The position numbers and the translations under genes were made by a program. A DNA stretch of 64,000 nt from CAYNRA01 sp046293395 (GTDB lineage: Bacteria; Bacteroidota; Bacteroidia; Cytophagales; Spirosomataceae): assembly GCA_046293395.1 (NCBI GenBank), contig JBKBOU010000001.1, positions 744,001-808,000 on the forward strand, written 5' to 3'. This document shows, piece after piece, positions 54,081-63,351 of this stretch. The notes beneath the pieces are model-generated. The model had not been told where the DNA came from and ran no database searches. It saw nothing but the letters and a program-made list of their open reading frames with translations. Numbering within the stretch: the stretch's first letter is position 1; every line of letters starts with the position of its first letter.

Positions 54081-54153
54081 TTATAAAGCCCCCCTCAAAT
54101 CTCACCTTTGCCATTTTTACGCTTCCTTGGCTTTTTAACGCGTTTTTCTTCAC

Positions 54154-54161
54154 TATATTTG
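54154..54161 (+). promoter_or_regulatory. TAnnTTTG box upstream of the DUF819 gene
   Basis: TATATTTG matches the -7 consensus, 30 nt before the start codon at 54192. No clear -33 box. Confidence 0.45.
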
Positions 54162-54191
54162 AGCTTTATCTTAGCAATTTATCCCGAATCT

Positions 54192-55451
54192 ATGGCAAAC
54201 TCTACCCCATTTATAACCAACGATGCTGTTCTACTTGGAATTCTTATTGGCATCATTTGGCTTGTTTTCGTCGCAGCAAACTCTTCAAATCCCTTATTAA
54301 TAAAAATATTTAAAGTCGTACCTCCTATTCTTCTCTGCTATTTTATTCCGAGTGTCTTAAACTCATTGCAGGTCATAGACGGGCACAACTCCAAATTGTA
54401 CCCCATTGTATCCAATTATTTTCTACCTGCTTGTCTAATTTTATTTACCCTAAGTGTTGATTTCAAATCCATTGCGAAACTTGGTCAAAAAGCCATTCTT
54501 GTTTTCCTTGCAGGGACAGTCGGGGTTATTCTAGGTGGTCCTTTAGCACTATGGATTGTCAAGCTATTTCAACCCGAATTATTTGTTCCAACCGCTAATC
54601 CAGGTGATGAAGTTTGGCGTGGTCTTGCCACAATTGCCGGAAGTTGGATTGGTGGCGGTGCAAATCAAACTGCTTTGAAAGAAATTTTCAAGCCCTCTGA
54701 TTATCTATTTTCACAAACGGTTGCCGTCGATATTGTCGTCGCTGAAATCATCCTTGCCGTCTTACTTTACGCTGTTGGCCATACAAAAAAGATAGACAAA
54801 TTTCTGAAAGCGGATACTAGCAGCCTAGAAGATATTCAACAACGCGTGAGCCAGTTACAATCAGCAAATAAACGCGTCGCTACTTTTTATGACATCGTCA
54901 CGATGCTCGGTGTCGCGTTTGTTGCAACAGGCATCGCCCATTTTTTTGCTGGATATATTACTCCATTTATCCAAAAAAATCATCCAGAATTAGCCGCATT
55001 TAGTTTGACTTCTTCTTTCTTTTGGGTTATCTCGATTGTCACTTTGCTCGGAATTTTGGCTTCCTTCACCTCGTTACGCCATCTCGAAAACGTAGGAGCT
55101 TCTCAATACGGAAGTTTTTTCTTATATTTATTGATAACGACGATTGGGATGCAAATGGACTTAACGGCGATTGTCAATAACCCCGTTCTATTTGTCATTG
55201 GCGTTCTCTGGATGACTTTCCATGTAATCCTTGTTGTGCTTGCATCTATTTGGCTCAAAGCGCCCTTCTTTTTCGGTGCTGTTGGCTCGCAGGCAAACAT
55301 AGGTGGAGCTGCATCTGCGCCGGTTGTAGCAGCAGCTTTTCATCCTTCTTTGGTTTCCGTTGGTGTTTTACTCGCTGTACTGGGCTACGCGGTAGGTACG
55401 TATGGCGGGTATATTTGTGCGCTACTCATGCAATGGGTAGCAACCGGTTGA
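54192..55451 (+). CDS. DUF819 family integral membrane protein
   Basis: A 419-residue polytopic membrane protein with about 10-11 spans, matching DUF819 (YjcL-like). Family features are SIAKLGQKAILVFLAGTVGV, GGPLALWIVKLF, the glycine-rich ATIAGSWIGGGANQTAL segment and the C-terminal GSQANIGGAASAPVVAAAFH with GYAVGTYGGYICALL. The two Gly/Asn-rich loops look like transporter half-sites, but no substrate is established. The start at 54192 begins the homology; an upstream in-frame ATG at 54108 would add a non-homologous stretch. Confidence 0.9.
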   Translation: MANSTPFITNDAVLLGILIGIIWLVFVAANSSNPLLIKIFKVVPPILLCYFIPSVLNSLQVIDGHNSKLYPIVSNYFLPACLILFTLSVDFKSIAKLGQKAILVFLAGTVGVILGGPLALWIVKLFQPELFVPTANPGDEVWRGLATIAGSWIGGGANQTALKEIFKPSDYLFSQTVAVDIVVAEIILAVLLYAVGHTKKIDKFLKADTSSLEDIQQRVSQLQSANKRVATFYDIVTMLGVAFVATGIAHFFAGYITPFIQKNHPELAAFSLTSSFFWVISIVTLLGILASFTSLRHLENVGASQYGSFFLYLLITTIGMQMDLTAIVNNPVLFVIGVLWMTFHVILVVLASIWLKAPFFFGAVGSQANIGGAASAPVVAAAFHPSLVSVGVLLAVLGYAVGTYGGYICALLMQWVATG

Positions 55452-55476
55452 TTTTTAACCATTTAGCCTCATAAAC

Positions 55477-56934
55477 ATGTCCCGACTTTACACCATTTAT
55501 TTCTTCTTTTTTATCCCACTACTAAGTATTTGCCAGCAAAGTCAACCGGACTTACAATTGCAAACCGGGATGTATGCTTCAAATGGAGCTGTTATTCCCT
55601 TTTGGCTTCAAGCGAACCGGTTTGGAGCTGTTCCTGCATCTGGTTCGGCACTCGTTTTCAGCGTAGATATTCAATCTAAAAAGGATTCGAGCTCTCCTTT
55701 GTCTCAACTAATTTATGGAGCAAATCTATTTGTCTCCACAGGCAAAAGTTCACGCATTCTTTTACCTGAACTCTACGCAGGATATCAATTCAAAGGTTGG
55801 CAATTAACGGTCGGACGAGAAAGAAGAGTTCTAGGTCTTGTGGACTCAACGCTTTCAAGTGGCTCCATCTCTTGGTCAGGAAATAGTTTGCCCCTTCCCG
55901 CTATTACTGTATCTCGACCTCATTTTACGAATTTACTTTTTCCTTGGCTCAGCTGGAAAGCTTCATTTAGCCACGGGTGGTTTGGAGAGCAACGCTTCGC
56001 CTCCTCCTACTATCTTCACCAAAAATCTTTATATGGTCGATTAGGGCGTGAATCCAGTAAAGTCAAATTATACGGAGGTATTTTACACCATGTACAATGG
56101 GGTGGATTTCCTACCAGAGAACGGGATCAAAACGGAAATCCCATTCCTTCAACTCCCTTTTCATCCGATTTTCGTACGTATGTATTAGCGATATATCCTT
56201 CAAAAAAATTAACCCAAAAAATGGAGGGATACAGTCCTTTCGATACAGAAAATAGGTTTGGAAACCATCTCGGACAACTCGACATGGCTGCATCTTTGCA
56301 ACTAAAAAACAGTACTATTTTGGGTTATAAACAAACTTTTTTTGAAACAGGGGCAACGTTTTCCAGTTTGTCTAATGTAGATGATGGCTTGTACGGCATT
56401 CGTTGGAAATCATCCAATCCTACCTCGCTTTGGCAACATGTCACTTTTGAATACCTACAAACTACAAATCAAGGAAGTTACCAACCCGCTTTGGCAAGAC
56501 TATTTGGCTTGCAAGACAGACATTTTGGGGAAAATAACTTTTACTTCAATCACCAACAATATTACGACGGCTGGTCTTATCAAAGGCAAACGATTGGTAC
56601 GCCTTTTTTACTTGCTGAAGAACAAATTCGTTCCCAAAAATTTGGCGGAAACGGGTTTATTTTTACCAATAATAACCGAGTGAAAGTAGGTTATTTAGCC
56701 ATGCAACACCGCTTTAATAGCATTGATATTATCTCAAAACTATCGTATAGTAGAAATTTTGGCTCTTATTTACGTGTGCTTGAACCTGTCTCGCAACTAT
56801 CCACTGCTATACAGATGCAATATGATAGACCACAAACGAGGCAACGTTGGGCATTATCGATTGGACTTGACCACGGTGATTTAATCAAAGACACGTATGG
56901 CATTGCCCTTTCATTTATTCAAAAATGGGAATAA
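55477..56934 (+). CDS. Capsule assembly Wzi-like outer-membrane barrel protein
   Basis: A 485-residue protein with a signal peptide (LLSICQQ) and a beta-barrel pattern of alternating aromatic and polar residues. It resembles the Wzi family (capsule attachment) in GVIPFWLQANRFGAVP-like spacing (here GAVIPFWLQANRFGAVP), GRERRVLGLVDSTLSSGSIS, the HGWFGEQRF segment and LYGGILHHVQWGG. Wzi of E. coli holds capsule at the surface; in Bacteroidota the role of homologues is unclear. It follows the DUF819 gene by 25 nt on the same strand. Confidence 0.82.
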   Translation: MSRLYTIYFFFFIPLLSICQQSQPDLQLQTGMYASNGAVIPFWLQANRFGAVPASGSALVFSVDIQSKKDSSSPLSQLIYGANLFVSTGKSSRILLPELYAGYQFKGWQLTVGRERRVLGLVDSTLSSGSISWSGNSLPLPAITVSRPHFTNLLFPWLSWKASFSHGWFGEQRFASSYYLHQKSLYGRLGRESSKVKLYGGILHHVQWGGFPTRERDQNGNPIPSTPFSSDFRTYVLAIYPSKKLTQKMEGYSPFDTENRFGNHLGQLDMAASLQLKNSTILGYKQTFFETGATFSSLSNVDDGLYGIRWKSSNPTSLWQHVTFEYLQTTNQGSYQPALARLFGLQDRHFGENNFYFNHQQYYDGWSYQRQTIGTPFLLAEEQIRSQKFGGNGFIFTNNNRVKVGYLAMQHRFNSIDIISKLSYSRNFGSYLRVLEPVSQLSTAIQMQYDRPQTRQRWALSIGLDHGDLIKDTYGIALSFIQKWE

Positions 56935-56972
56935 TCAAACCAACATTTCCTTCATTTTAGGTACAAAAGATT

Positions 56973-56980
56973 TATATTTG
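56973..56980 (+). promoter_or_regulatory. TAnnTTTG box upstream of the lipoprotein gene
   Basis: TATATTTG fits the -7 consensus, 50 nt before the start at 57030, within the 95-bp gap after the Wzi-like gene. No convincing -33 box. Confidence 0.4.
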
Positions 56981-57029
56981 CTCGCTAGACTGTAGCTAAT
57001 AGGCATTTTTGAACCTTACTTTGTAACTT

Positions 57030-58175
57030 ATGAAAAAATCGTATCTCTTTTTTCTTTTTTCGTTGGCTCATTTGTTATTTTCATGTAGAAAAACAGGTAC
57101 AAAAGCCTTGCAAGAAGGAGATTATATAAATGCAGTCATGCAATCAACGGAACGATTACAACGTGAGGGAGACCATGCCAAGTCGCGCGAGGTGCTTATT
57201 CAGTCGTACCCATTGGCATTGGAAGACCTAGAAATGCAAGTCCAACGAACCATCCAGAGCCAAGTCCCTTTTAAAGAAGAACTTTTGATTGGCTATTACC
57301 AAGAACTTAATACAATGTATCAAGCAATACAAAATTGTGTTGCTTGCCGCCGATTAGTCAATCCGAAAGATTTCTCAGGAGCTGAACAAGATGCTAGATT
57401 ACGTGCTTTTGATGAACGATTGCGTGCTGGAGACCAAGCGATGGCACAAAATACGATGACAGCCGGCCGTTTGGCTCTCAACCATTTCGAGACAGCTAAC
57501 CGAATTTTGCCTGGACAAATGGGCGTAGCACAAAAATTAGAAGAAGCTCTTTTTCTGGGTTCTGTGCATGTCGTTGTAGAGCAACCTACTCTCAATTCGC
57601 GTTTGTACGAATACAGCCAAGCGTACTTTCAAGAACAAATCAATGAATTTTTGCAGACCAATCGTCGCTTAAATCAGTTCATACGTTTTTATCAACCAGA
57701 AGAAGCGGAAACAATCAAACTGACTCCCGACCAAGTCGTTCGGCTTCAATTTGTTGATTTTACGGTAGGGCAAACGCGCATACAATCCGAAAAAAAAATA
57801 GCGACCAGTAAGGATAGTGTCAAAACAGGAGAAGCGACAATCGAAGGCAAAAAAGTACCTGTATTTGCAAAAGTAAATGCAGAATATATCAAAAACAGGA
57901 AAGAGGTTTTATCTCAAGGGATACTGCAAATGCAAATCCTAGATTACAGACAAGATAAAGTAGTATATTCCCAAGAATTTGCAGGACAATATAAATGGGT
58001 GAATGAGTGGGCGACTGTTAACGGCGATACACGTGCCTTGACTGCGCAAGAACTCGCTTTCACCAAACAAAGAGAGGAATTACCACCGCCTCCTCAACAA
58101 TTATTTATAGAATTTTGTAAACCAATTTATAATCAATTAACTAGCCGGATTCGTTCGTATTATTCGAACAAATGA
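57030..58175 (+). CDS. Lipoprotein of unknown function
   Basis: A 381-residue lipoprotein with a lipobox ending in Cys19 (LLFSC). I do not recognise a family. The N-terminal half is helical with a repeat-like pattern (YINAVMQSTERLQREGDHAK; SREVLIQSYPLALEDLEMQV; RLALNHFETANRILPGQMGV) resembling TPR arrays. The C-terminal half is more beta-rich, with a GKKVPVFAKVNAEYIKNRKE segment. It contains an isolated CVAC pair near residue 110. The next gene begins 31 nt later on the same strand, so the two are probably co-expressed at the cell surface. Confidence 0.8.
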   Translation: MKKSYLFFLFSLAHLLFSCRKTGTKALQEGDYINAVMQSTERLQREGDHAKSREVLIQSYPLALEDLEMQVQRTIQSQVPFKEELLIGYYQELNTMYQAIQNCVACRRLVNPKDFSGAEQDARLRAFDERLRAGDQAMAQNTMTAGRLALNHFETANRILPGQMGVAQKLEEALFLGSVHVVVEQPTLNSRLYEYSQAYFQEQINEFLQTNRRLNQFIRFYQPEEAETIKLTPDQVVRLQFVDFTVGQTRIQSEKKIATSKDSVKTGEATIEGKKVPVFAKVNAEYIKNRKEVLSQGILQMQILDYRQDKVVYSQEFAGQYKWVNEWATVNGDTRALTAQELAFTKQREELPPPPQQLFIEFCKPIYNQLTSRIRSYYSNK

Positions 58176-58206
58176 ACCGATTTATTCACTTAAATTTAGA
58201 AATACA

Positions 58207-58734
58207 ATGCAAAAGAATGCCTTTTTATTTGGGATTTTGATGTTTATGAGTTCTTTTCTGCCGAGTATGGCACAAGAACAGCTCGCTATTGAGCGCGTAG
58301 TCAATGACTTTTTGATTGGAGGCACAAACGGAGAAGTTGACCGTTTCCGGAACGCTTTCGTTCCAGATGCCGTTCAGCGTTCTATCGCCTCAAACGGAGC
58401 GGTTACAGGAATTACAGTGCGCGAATTGAGTAGTCGTATCAAGCCAAACCAAGTAATGGACAGAACTACCAAGATTGTTTCTTGGAGTTACGCGGGTAAT
58501 GCAGCAACGGCCATTACAGAGACAGAATACCCTACGAACAAGGTAATCGACATGTTAAACCTCCTGAAAGTGAACGGAGAATGGAAAATCGTGAGCCGTG
58601 TATTTACACGAATTGAAAAAACAGATGAGGTGATTTCAAGTCAAAAAACAACAGCAAAACCTGGAGCTAAACCCGCGACACCTCCAGCAAAGAAACCTGC
58701 TCCGAAACGTCCCGCATCGGATGACGGTTGGTAA
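58207..58734 (+). CDS. Exported NTF2-like / lumazine-binding-2-like protein
   Basis: A 175-residue protein with a signal peptide (SFLPSMAQ). The central domain, with IERVVNDFLIGGTNGEVDRF, WSYAGNAATAITETEYP and LLKVNGEWKIVSRVFTR, matches the small NTF2-like/Lumazine_bd_2 family found in many Bacteroidota. The C-terminal tail (about 140-175) is rich in Lys, Pro and Ala and probably disordered. The cavity of this fold usually binds a small molecule, which is unknown here. It ends at a strong terminator. Confidence 0.82.
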   Translation: MQKNAFLFGILMFMSSFLPSMAQEQLAIERVVNDFLIGGTNGEVDRFRNAFVPDAVQRSIASNGAVTGITVRELSSRIKPNQVMDRTTKIVSWSYAGNAATAITETEYPTNKVIDMLNLLKVNGEWKIVSRVFTRIEKTDEVISSQKTTAKPGAKPATPPAKKPAPKRPASDDGW

Positions 58735-58736
58735 AA

Positions 58737-58776
58737 AAAAGAGGCATCTGAAACGTTCAGATGCCTCTTTTTTTTA
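58737..58776. terminator. Bidirectional terminator between NTF2-like gene and LOG gene
   Basis: Perfect stem (about 16 bp, AAAAGAGGCATCTGAA with its complement), 3-nt central loop and long A/T runs on both sides. Shared by two convergent genes. Confidence 0.9.
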
Positions 58777-59490
58777 AAAGTTTGGTTTCAATAAATATTT
58801 TCCATAGAACTCATCAATTACCCGAACGGCATCTTCAGGTGTATCGACTAGCTGCATAAGTTTCATATCTTCTGGATTTATATTTTTCTCATCCTCTCCC
58901 ATGGTATTTTCAATCCAATCAATGAGTCCTTTCCAATAGCTTGTTCCGACCAAAACAATTGGGAAACGGCCAATTTTCTTTGTTTGAATCAAGGTAAGTG
59001 CCTCGAAAAGTTCATCCATCGTACCGAAACCTCCTGGCATTACAACAAAACCTTGAGAATATTTGATAAAATTTACTTTTCGAGCGAAGAAATAATCAAA
59101 ATTGATACTTTTATCAGAATCCACGTAGGGGTTTGGCACCTGCTCAAAAGGCAATTTAATATTTAATCCAACGGATTTCCCCCCTTTTTGATGGGCACCT
59201 TTATTACCTGCTTCCATAATTCCAGGGCCACCACCCGTGATGACTCCGTACCCTTTTTCGACGAGCAGTTCGGCGATTCGCTCAGCTTGTTGGTAATATA
59301 TACTTTCACTTTTTGTACGGGCTGACCCAAAAATAGATACACAAGGCCCTATTTTGGCTAATTTATCAAACCCTTCGACAAACTCAGCCATTGCTTTAAA
59401 AATTTGCCATGCATCTTGGCTTTGGATTTCATTCCAGTTTTTGGTTTCAAAAGCTTCAATGATTTTATCGTCTTCCTTATTATTGGACAT
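58774..59490 (-). CDS. LOG-family protein (TIGR00730-type)
   Basis: A 238-residue Rossmann-fold protein of the LOG/lysine-decarboxylase-like family. It carries the key motif PGGFGTMDELFEAL (catalytic Arg/Glu region) and GGGPGIMEAGNKGA, preceded by SIFGSARTKSESIYY. Characterised members are cytokinin riboside 5'-monophosphate phosphoribohydrolases, which split nucleotide monophosphates. The true substrate here is unknown. It is divergent from rpiB. Confidence 0.92.
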   Translation of the reverse strand: MSNNKEDDKIIEAFETKNWNEIQSQDAWQIFKAMAEFVEGFDKLAKIGPCVSIFGSARTKSESIYYQQAERIAELLVEKGYGVITGGGPGIMEAGNKGAHQKGGKSVGLNIKLPFEQVPNPYVDSDKSINFDYFFARKVNFIKYSQGFVVMPGGFGTMDELFEALTLIQTKKIGRFPIVLVGTSYWKGLIDWIENTMGEDEKNINPEDMKLMQLVDTPEDAVRVIDEFYGKYLLKPNF

Positions 59491-59582
59491 ATCTAAGATT
59501 GGTTAGTTTAAAACATATATTTTCATAGTAGAAAGGAAACGAATAACGTATATTTGTTATGAAAAGTTTAAACCAAGAAAAA

Positions 59583-60017
59583 ATGTCATTAAAAATTGCA
59601 ATAGGGAGTGACCATGCAGGATACGGTTACAAACAACAAATTATCCAGTGGTTGGATGAAAACGGCTATCCAAGCATTGATTTTGGCCCTTTTTCGGAGG
59701 CCTCATTTGATTATCCAGACTCTGCCCATCCGCTCGCTTCCTCTGTAGAAAAAGGGGAAACAAACTTAGGTATTCTTATTTGTGGCAGTGGTAACGGTGT
59801 TTGCATGACCGCCAACAAGCACCAAGAAATTCGTGCTGCACTTTGTTGGACAGCTGAACTAGCCGAGCTTTCTCGCCAACACAACGATGCCAATGTACTT
59901 TGCTTACCAGCTCGTTTCATTGATATTGACCTTGCCTTGGCTTGTGTTCAGAAATTTTTAACAACCGCCTTTGAAGGTGGAAGACATGCAAATCGTGTCA
60001 ATAAAATTTCTTGCTAA
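59583..60017 (+). CDS. rpiB: Ribose-5-phosphate isomerase B
   Basis: A 144-residue RpiB/LacAB-type isomerase for the pentose phosphate pathway. Motifs: IAIGSDHAGYGYKQQI at the start, SFDYPDSAHPLASSVEKGE, the catalytic Cys in LICGSGNGVCMTANK and RHANRVNKI near the end. An earlier in-frame ATG at 59559 would add 8 residues that are not part of the family core. Confidence 0.95.
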   Translation: MSLKIAIGSDHAGYGYKQQIIQWLDENGYPSIDFGPFSEASFDYPDSAHPLASSVEKGETNLGILICGSGNGVCMTANKHQEIRAALCWTAELAELSRQHNDANVLCLPARFIDIDLALACVQKFLTTAFEGGRHANRVNKISC

Positions 60018-60138
60018 AAGAAAGAAAAGAACATTTCGATAAGAAATACGAATGAGATTCTTTTTTATCTATATATTATTTTGTCTAATTCATGTAATAC
60101 AAAATTTAGTTTCATTCGCTCTATTCACGAAATCTCCG

Positions 60139-60146
60139 TACTTTTG
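60139..60146 (+). promoter_or_regulatory. TAnnTTTG promoter box upstream of pfkA
   Basis: TACTTTTG matches the -7 consensus and lies 43 nt before the pfkA start, implying a leader of roughly 35 nt. A -33 TTTG is not clear. Confidence 0.5.
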
Positions 60147-60189
60147 TGGTACAATCTACATAAAGCACGAAAATAATTTTAATTAAAAA

Positions 60190-61164
60190 ATGAAAAGAAT
60201 TGCTGTTTTTACCTCTGGAGGCGATGCACCGGGCATGAATGCTTGTATCAGAGCCACTGTAAGAGGAGCCATTTATCATGGAATTGAAGTATTCGGAATA
60301 CGCAGAGGCTACAACGGAATGATCAGTGGAGACATTTTCCCGATGACCTCTCAGTCTGTAAGTAATATAGTACAACGCGGTGGTACAATCCTGAAATCAG
60401 CGCGAAGTAAAGAATTTATGACACCCGAAGGCCGTAAAAAAGCCTACGATAACCTCATGGCTCACGGCATTGAAGGCCTCGTCGCGATTGGTGGAAATGG
60501 AACATTCACCGGTGCTGAAATTTTCTATAATGAGTACCAACTTCCGACTGTCGGCTGTCCAGGAACAATTGATAACGATTTATACGGAACAGATTATACC
60601 ATCGGTTTTGACACGGCTGTAAATACTTCTTTGGAAGCCATTGATAAAATCCGAGATACAGCTGATTCACATGACCGCGTCTTTTTTATTGAAGTTATGG
60701 GACGTGACTCAGGCTATATTGCTATCCAATCCGGAATCGGAGGGGGTGCTGAAATCATCATGGTGCCTGAAACGCATACTCCGCTGAAAAAAGTTGTTTC
60801 TACTCTGAAAGAAGGTTGGAGTCGCTCGAAATCGTCTTCCATCGTTGTAGTAGCAGAAGGCGATGAGGAAGGAAATGCTGCCCAAATTGCAAATAACATC
60901 AAAAACCAGGTGGAAGATAAATTGGACATTCGGGTAACAACACTTGGACATATTCAACGTGGTGGAACTCCAACTGCCTACGACCGTATCTTGGCAAGTC
61001 GTGTAGGTCTCGGTGCAGTGGAAGGACTCATGAAAGGTTATAAAAATGTGATGGCAGGGGTTGTAAACAATGAATTGGTCTATACGCCTTTCATTGATAC
61101 CATCAAAAAACAAAAGCCTATTCACGATGATTTGCTACGAATGGTTCATATTCTAAGCATCTAA
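60190..61164 (+). CDS. pfkA: ATP-dependent 6-phosphofructokinase
   Basis: A 324-residue glycolytic enzyme that phosphorylates fructose 6-phosphate. It has the ATP-binding TSGGDAPGMNACIRA start, RRGYNGMISGD, the catalytic CPGTIDNDLYGTDYTIGFDT region with the base Asp, and the MGRDSGYIA substrate motif. The GGDAPG and PGTIDND motifs point to an ATP-dependent rather than a PPi-dependent enzyme. Length matches the bacterial group A enzyme. Confidence 0.98.
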   Translation: MKRIAVFTSGGDAPGMNACIRATVRGAIYHGIEVFGIRRGYNGMISGDIFPMTSQSVSNIVQRGGTILKSARSKEFMTPEGRKKAYDNLMAHGIEGLVAIGGNGTFTGAEIFYNEYQLPTVGCPGTIDNDLYGTDYTIGFDTAVNTSLEAIDKIRDTADSHDRVFFIEVMGRDSGYIAIQSGIGGGAEIIMVPETHTPLKKVVSTLKEGWSRSKSSSIVVVAEGDEEGNAAQIANNIKNQVEDKLDIRVTTLGHIQRGGTPTAYDRILASRVGLGAVEGLMKGYKNVMAGVVNNELVYTPFIDTIKKQKPIHDDLLRMVHILSI

Positions 61165-61171
61165 TACCAAA

Positions 61172-61205
61172 AGAGAGCGAATAGACATCTATTCGCTCTC
61201 TTTTT
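61172..61205. terminator. Bidirectional terminator after pfkA
   Basis: Perfect 13-bp stem (61172-61184 with 61189-61201), 4-nt loop and T-run on the plus strand. The end of the convergent YdcF-like gene overlaps its tail. Confidence 0.88.
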
Positions 61206-61971
61206 ATATGTAACCGACTATCCAATAACTCAGATACCCAAACCATTCATGGTATAAGTCTAAAAAATCTGCTAAGGCATGTCTGCTAGGAATCAAGAAT
61301 ATCCACTTCCATTCCAGATTCGCTTGACTCGGATTTGTCCCAAAAAAGGCTGCATCAAAACCTTGTTTACGAAAACAAGCAAGTGCTCTTTTTATATGAT
61401 ACGAAGAAGTTATAATATAACACTCTGACGGTAAAATCCCTTGTTTTTTAGCTAAACTCACCGAATAAACAGCATTTTCGTAGGTATTTCGTGCTTTGGT
61501 TTCTAAAATAATGTCATCCATTGGAACCCCATTTTGCAGGAGGAAATCTCTAGCCAATGTCGTTTCAATTTGAGCTGTTCGCGAAACAAGCGGAACATAG
61601 CCTCCCGAAATAAGAATCTTCTCAATTTTACCTTCTTTGTACAAACGATACGCCTGCCAAAGACGGTCGCTTGATAACCCCAAATGAAGATTTTCCCTAG
61701 CTATTTTTGAATCCATTTCAAAAAAACCACCTGTTAAAACGATGCCCCACTTTTTGGAATTTACCGTGGAACGACTTTCAATGGGAGGTTCCCAAGCACG
61801 GACTAACACATTTACAATCCATTGATTTGAAACAATGTATAAACCTACTAATAAGCCGCTTATGAGTCTTTTTTGGTATTTTTTGAGATACAAAACCAAG
61901 CCCAAAGAAACAAAGAAAAGTCCCAATGGTGTCAGGAAAAAACTGAAAATCTTGGAAAAGAAAAAGAACAT
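61204..61971 (-). CDS. YdcF/DUF218 family membrane protein
   Basis: A 255-residue protein: two N-terminal membrane spans (about 3-30 and 35-55) followed by a DUF218 domain with VLTGGFF, LISGGYVPLVSRTAQIE, ILETKARNTYENAVYS and the YIITSSYHIKRALACFRKQ segment. DUF218 proteins such as SanA and ElyC affect envelope integrity and peptidoglycan assembly. The frame is open to 62040, but a terminator sits at 62003-62036, so I use the ATG at 61971 (MFFFFSKIF). Confidence 0.85.
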   Translation of the reverse strand: MFFFFSKIFSFFLTPLGLFFVSLGLVLYLKKYQKRLISGLLVGLYIVSNQWIVNVLVRAWEPPIESRSTVNSKKWGIVLTGGFFEMDSKIARENLHLGLSSDRLWQAYRLYKEGKIEKILISGGYVPLVSRTAQIETTLARDFLLQNGVPMDDIILETKARNTYENAVYSVSLAKKQGILPSECYIITSSYHIKRALACFRKQGFDAAFFGTNPSQANLEWKWIFLIPSRHALADFLDLYHEWFGYLSYWIVGYI

Positions 61972-62002
61972 AGGAATGGAATGAATAAATGAAAACTCAA
62001 AA

Positions 62003-62036
62003 ATAAAAAAAAGACAACCAAAAATCAGTTGCCTTT
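62003..62036 (-). terminator. Intrinsic terminator after cysN
   Basis: 7-bp stem (GTTGCCT 62028-62034 with AGACAAC 62012-62018, one G-U pair), 9-nt loop, followed on the minus strand by a run of T (62003-62011). It ends the cysD-cysN transcript. Confidence 0.65.
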
Positions 62037-62070
62037 TCAACTAAACCCTAAACTATTGAAAAATAGACAT

Positions 62071-63330
62071 TTATAGTGCGTTAGAAACAAAGCCTACACC
62101 CACTGTATTATTTGACATTTCATCAATTAATATAAATGAACCATTTCTAGGATTTACAACATAATCATCTGCAAAAATTGGCTGAGAAAGCTTTAATGAT
62201 GCAGAACCAATGCCATTTAACCGAATTTCCTTTGGTTCTTTACTTGTCTCCAAAGATGGCATATCTATGGATGAATTCAAAGAAATAAGTTTACTTTTTT
62301 GCCGGTTTACCCCATGTTGCAAAAGATAGGTTTTACCAGCACGCAGCGGCTCTTCGTCTAACCAACAAATATTGGCGTGCAATTCTTTTTTTCCACTTAT
62401 TTCCTCCCCTTTCCGAACCAACATATTGCCTCGGCTGATGTCAATATCATCTGTTAAAGTAACCACAACCGACTCTCCGGCAGCAGCAGAATCTTTTTGC
62501 TCTTCCATTTTTTCAATCGTCGCGATGGTACTCGTTTTTCCACTTGGATACGCAATTACCTCATCTCCTACACGCAATGTTCCTGATACAATACGACCTG
62601 CATATCCTCTGTAATCATGGTATTGCTCTGTTTTCGGACGAATCACATACTGTATTGGCAACCTTGCAGGTGCATCTTTGAATAAATCACCTTGTGGTGG
62701 AATACGCTCAAAAATGGATAATAAGGAAGCACCTTCGTACCAATCCATTTTTACAGACTTTTCTACCACATTTTCACCGTATAAAGAAGAAAGTGGAATA
62801 AACAGTACTTCTTGCCCTTCAAAACCTACTTTTGCACATGTTTCCTGAAAATCTTGCTTGATTTTCTCAAAAACTGCTTGGTCATATTTCACCAAATCCA
62901 TCTTGTTTACAGCTACGACCACATAGGGAATCCGTAGCAAAGAGGCAATGTAAAAATGTCTTTTCGTTTGCTCGCTCAAACCGTGCCTAGCATCGATTAA
63001 AATTACGGAAACTTGCGCATTTGATGCCCCCGTTACCATATTTCGCGTATATTCTACATGACCCGGCGTATCGGCAATAATGTATTTTCTATGCTCCGAG
63101 TGGAAATAAATATGCGCAACATCTATCGTAATTCCTTGCTCCCGTTCTGCGATGAGACCGTCTGTCAAAAGTGATAAATCGACAAAATCGAGCCCCTTTC
63201 TTTTACTTGCCGACTCCAACGCGTCCAGTTTATCTTTCGTTATTGACTTGGTTTCGTAAAGTAAACGCCCAATCAACGTACTTTTTCCATCATCTACCGA
63301 GCCCGCTGTCGCAATTTTTAATATATCCAT
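62071..63330 (-). CDS. cysN: Sulfate adenylyltransferase subunit 1 (GTPase)
   Basis: A 419-residue EF-Tu-like GTPase that drives sulfate activation to APS together with CysD. G motifs: P-loop AGSVDDGKSTLIGRLLYE, DTPGHVEYTRNM and NKMDLV. Domains II and III follow (FKDAPARLPIQYVIRPKTEQ and later barrel parts). There is no C-terminal APS-kinase (CysC) domain, so it is the single-function form. It lies 21 nt downstream of cysD. The neighbourhood suggests assimilatory sulfate reduction. Confidence 0.97.
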   Translation of the reverse strand: MDILKIATAGSVDDGKSTLIGRLLYETKSITKDKLDALESASKRKGLDFVDLSLLTDGLIAEREQGITIDVAHIYFHSEHRKYIIADTPGHVEYTRNMVTGASNAQVSVILIDARHGLSEQTKRHFYIASLLRIPYVVVAVNKMDLVKYDQAVFEKIKQDFQETCAKVGFEGQEVLFIPLSSLYGENVVEKSVKMDWYEGASLLSIFERIPPQGDLFKDAPARLPIQYVIRPKTEQYHDYRGYAGRIVSGTLRVGDEVIAYPSGKTSTIATIEKMEEQKDSAAAGESVVVTLTDDIDISRGNMLVRKGEEISGKKELHANICWLDEEPLRAGKTYLLQHGVNRQKSKLISLNSSIDMPSLETSKEPKEIRLNGIGSASLKLSQPIFADDYVVNPRNGSFILIDEMSNNTVGVGFVSNAL

Positions 63331-63351
63331 TTTTGTGTGTCTTTAGTCAAA

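Noticed and set aside
54059..54313. 84-codon plus-strand frame before DUF819
   Set aside because: It overlaps the DUF819 start in another frame and has no homology-like pattern.
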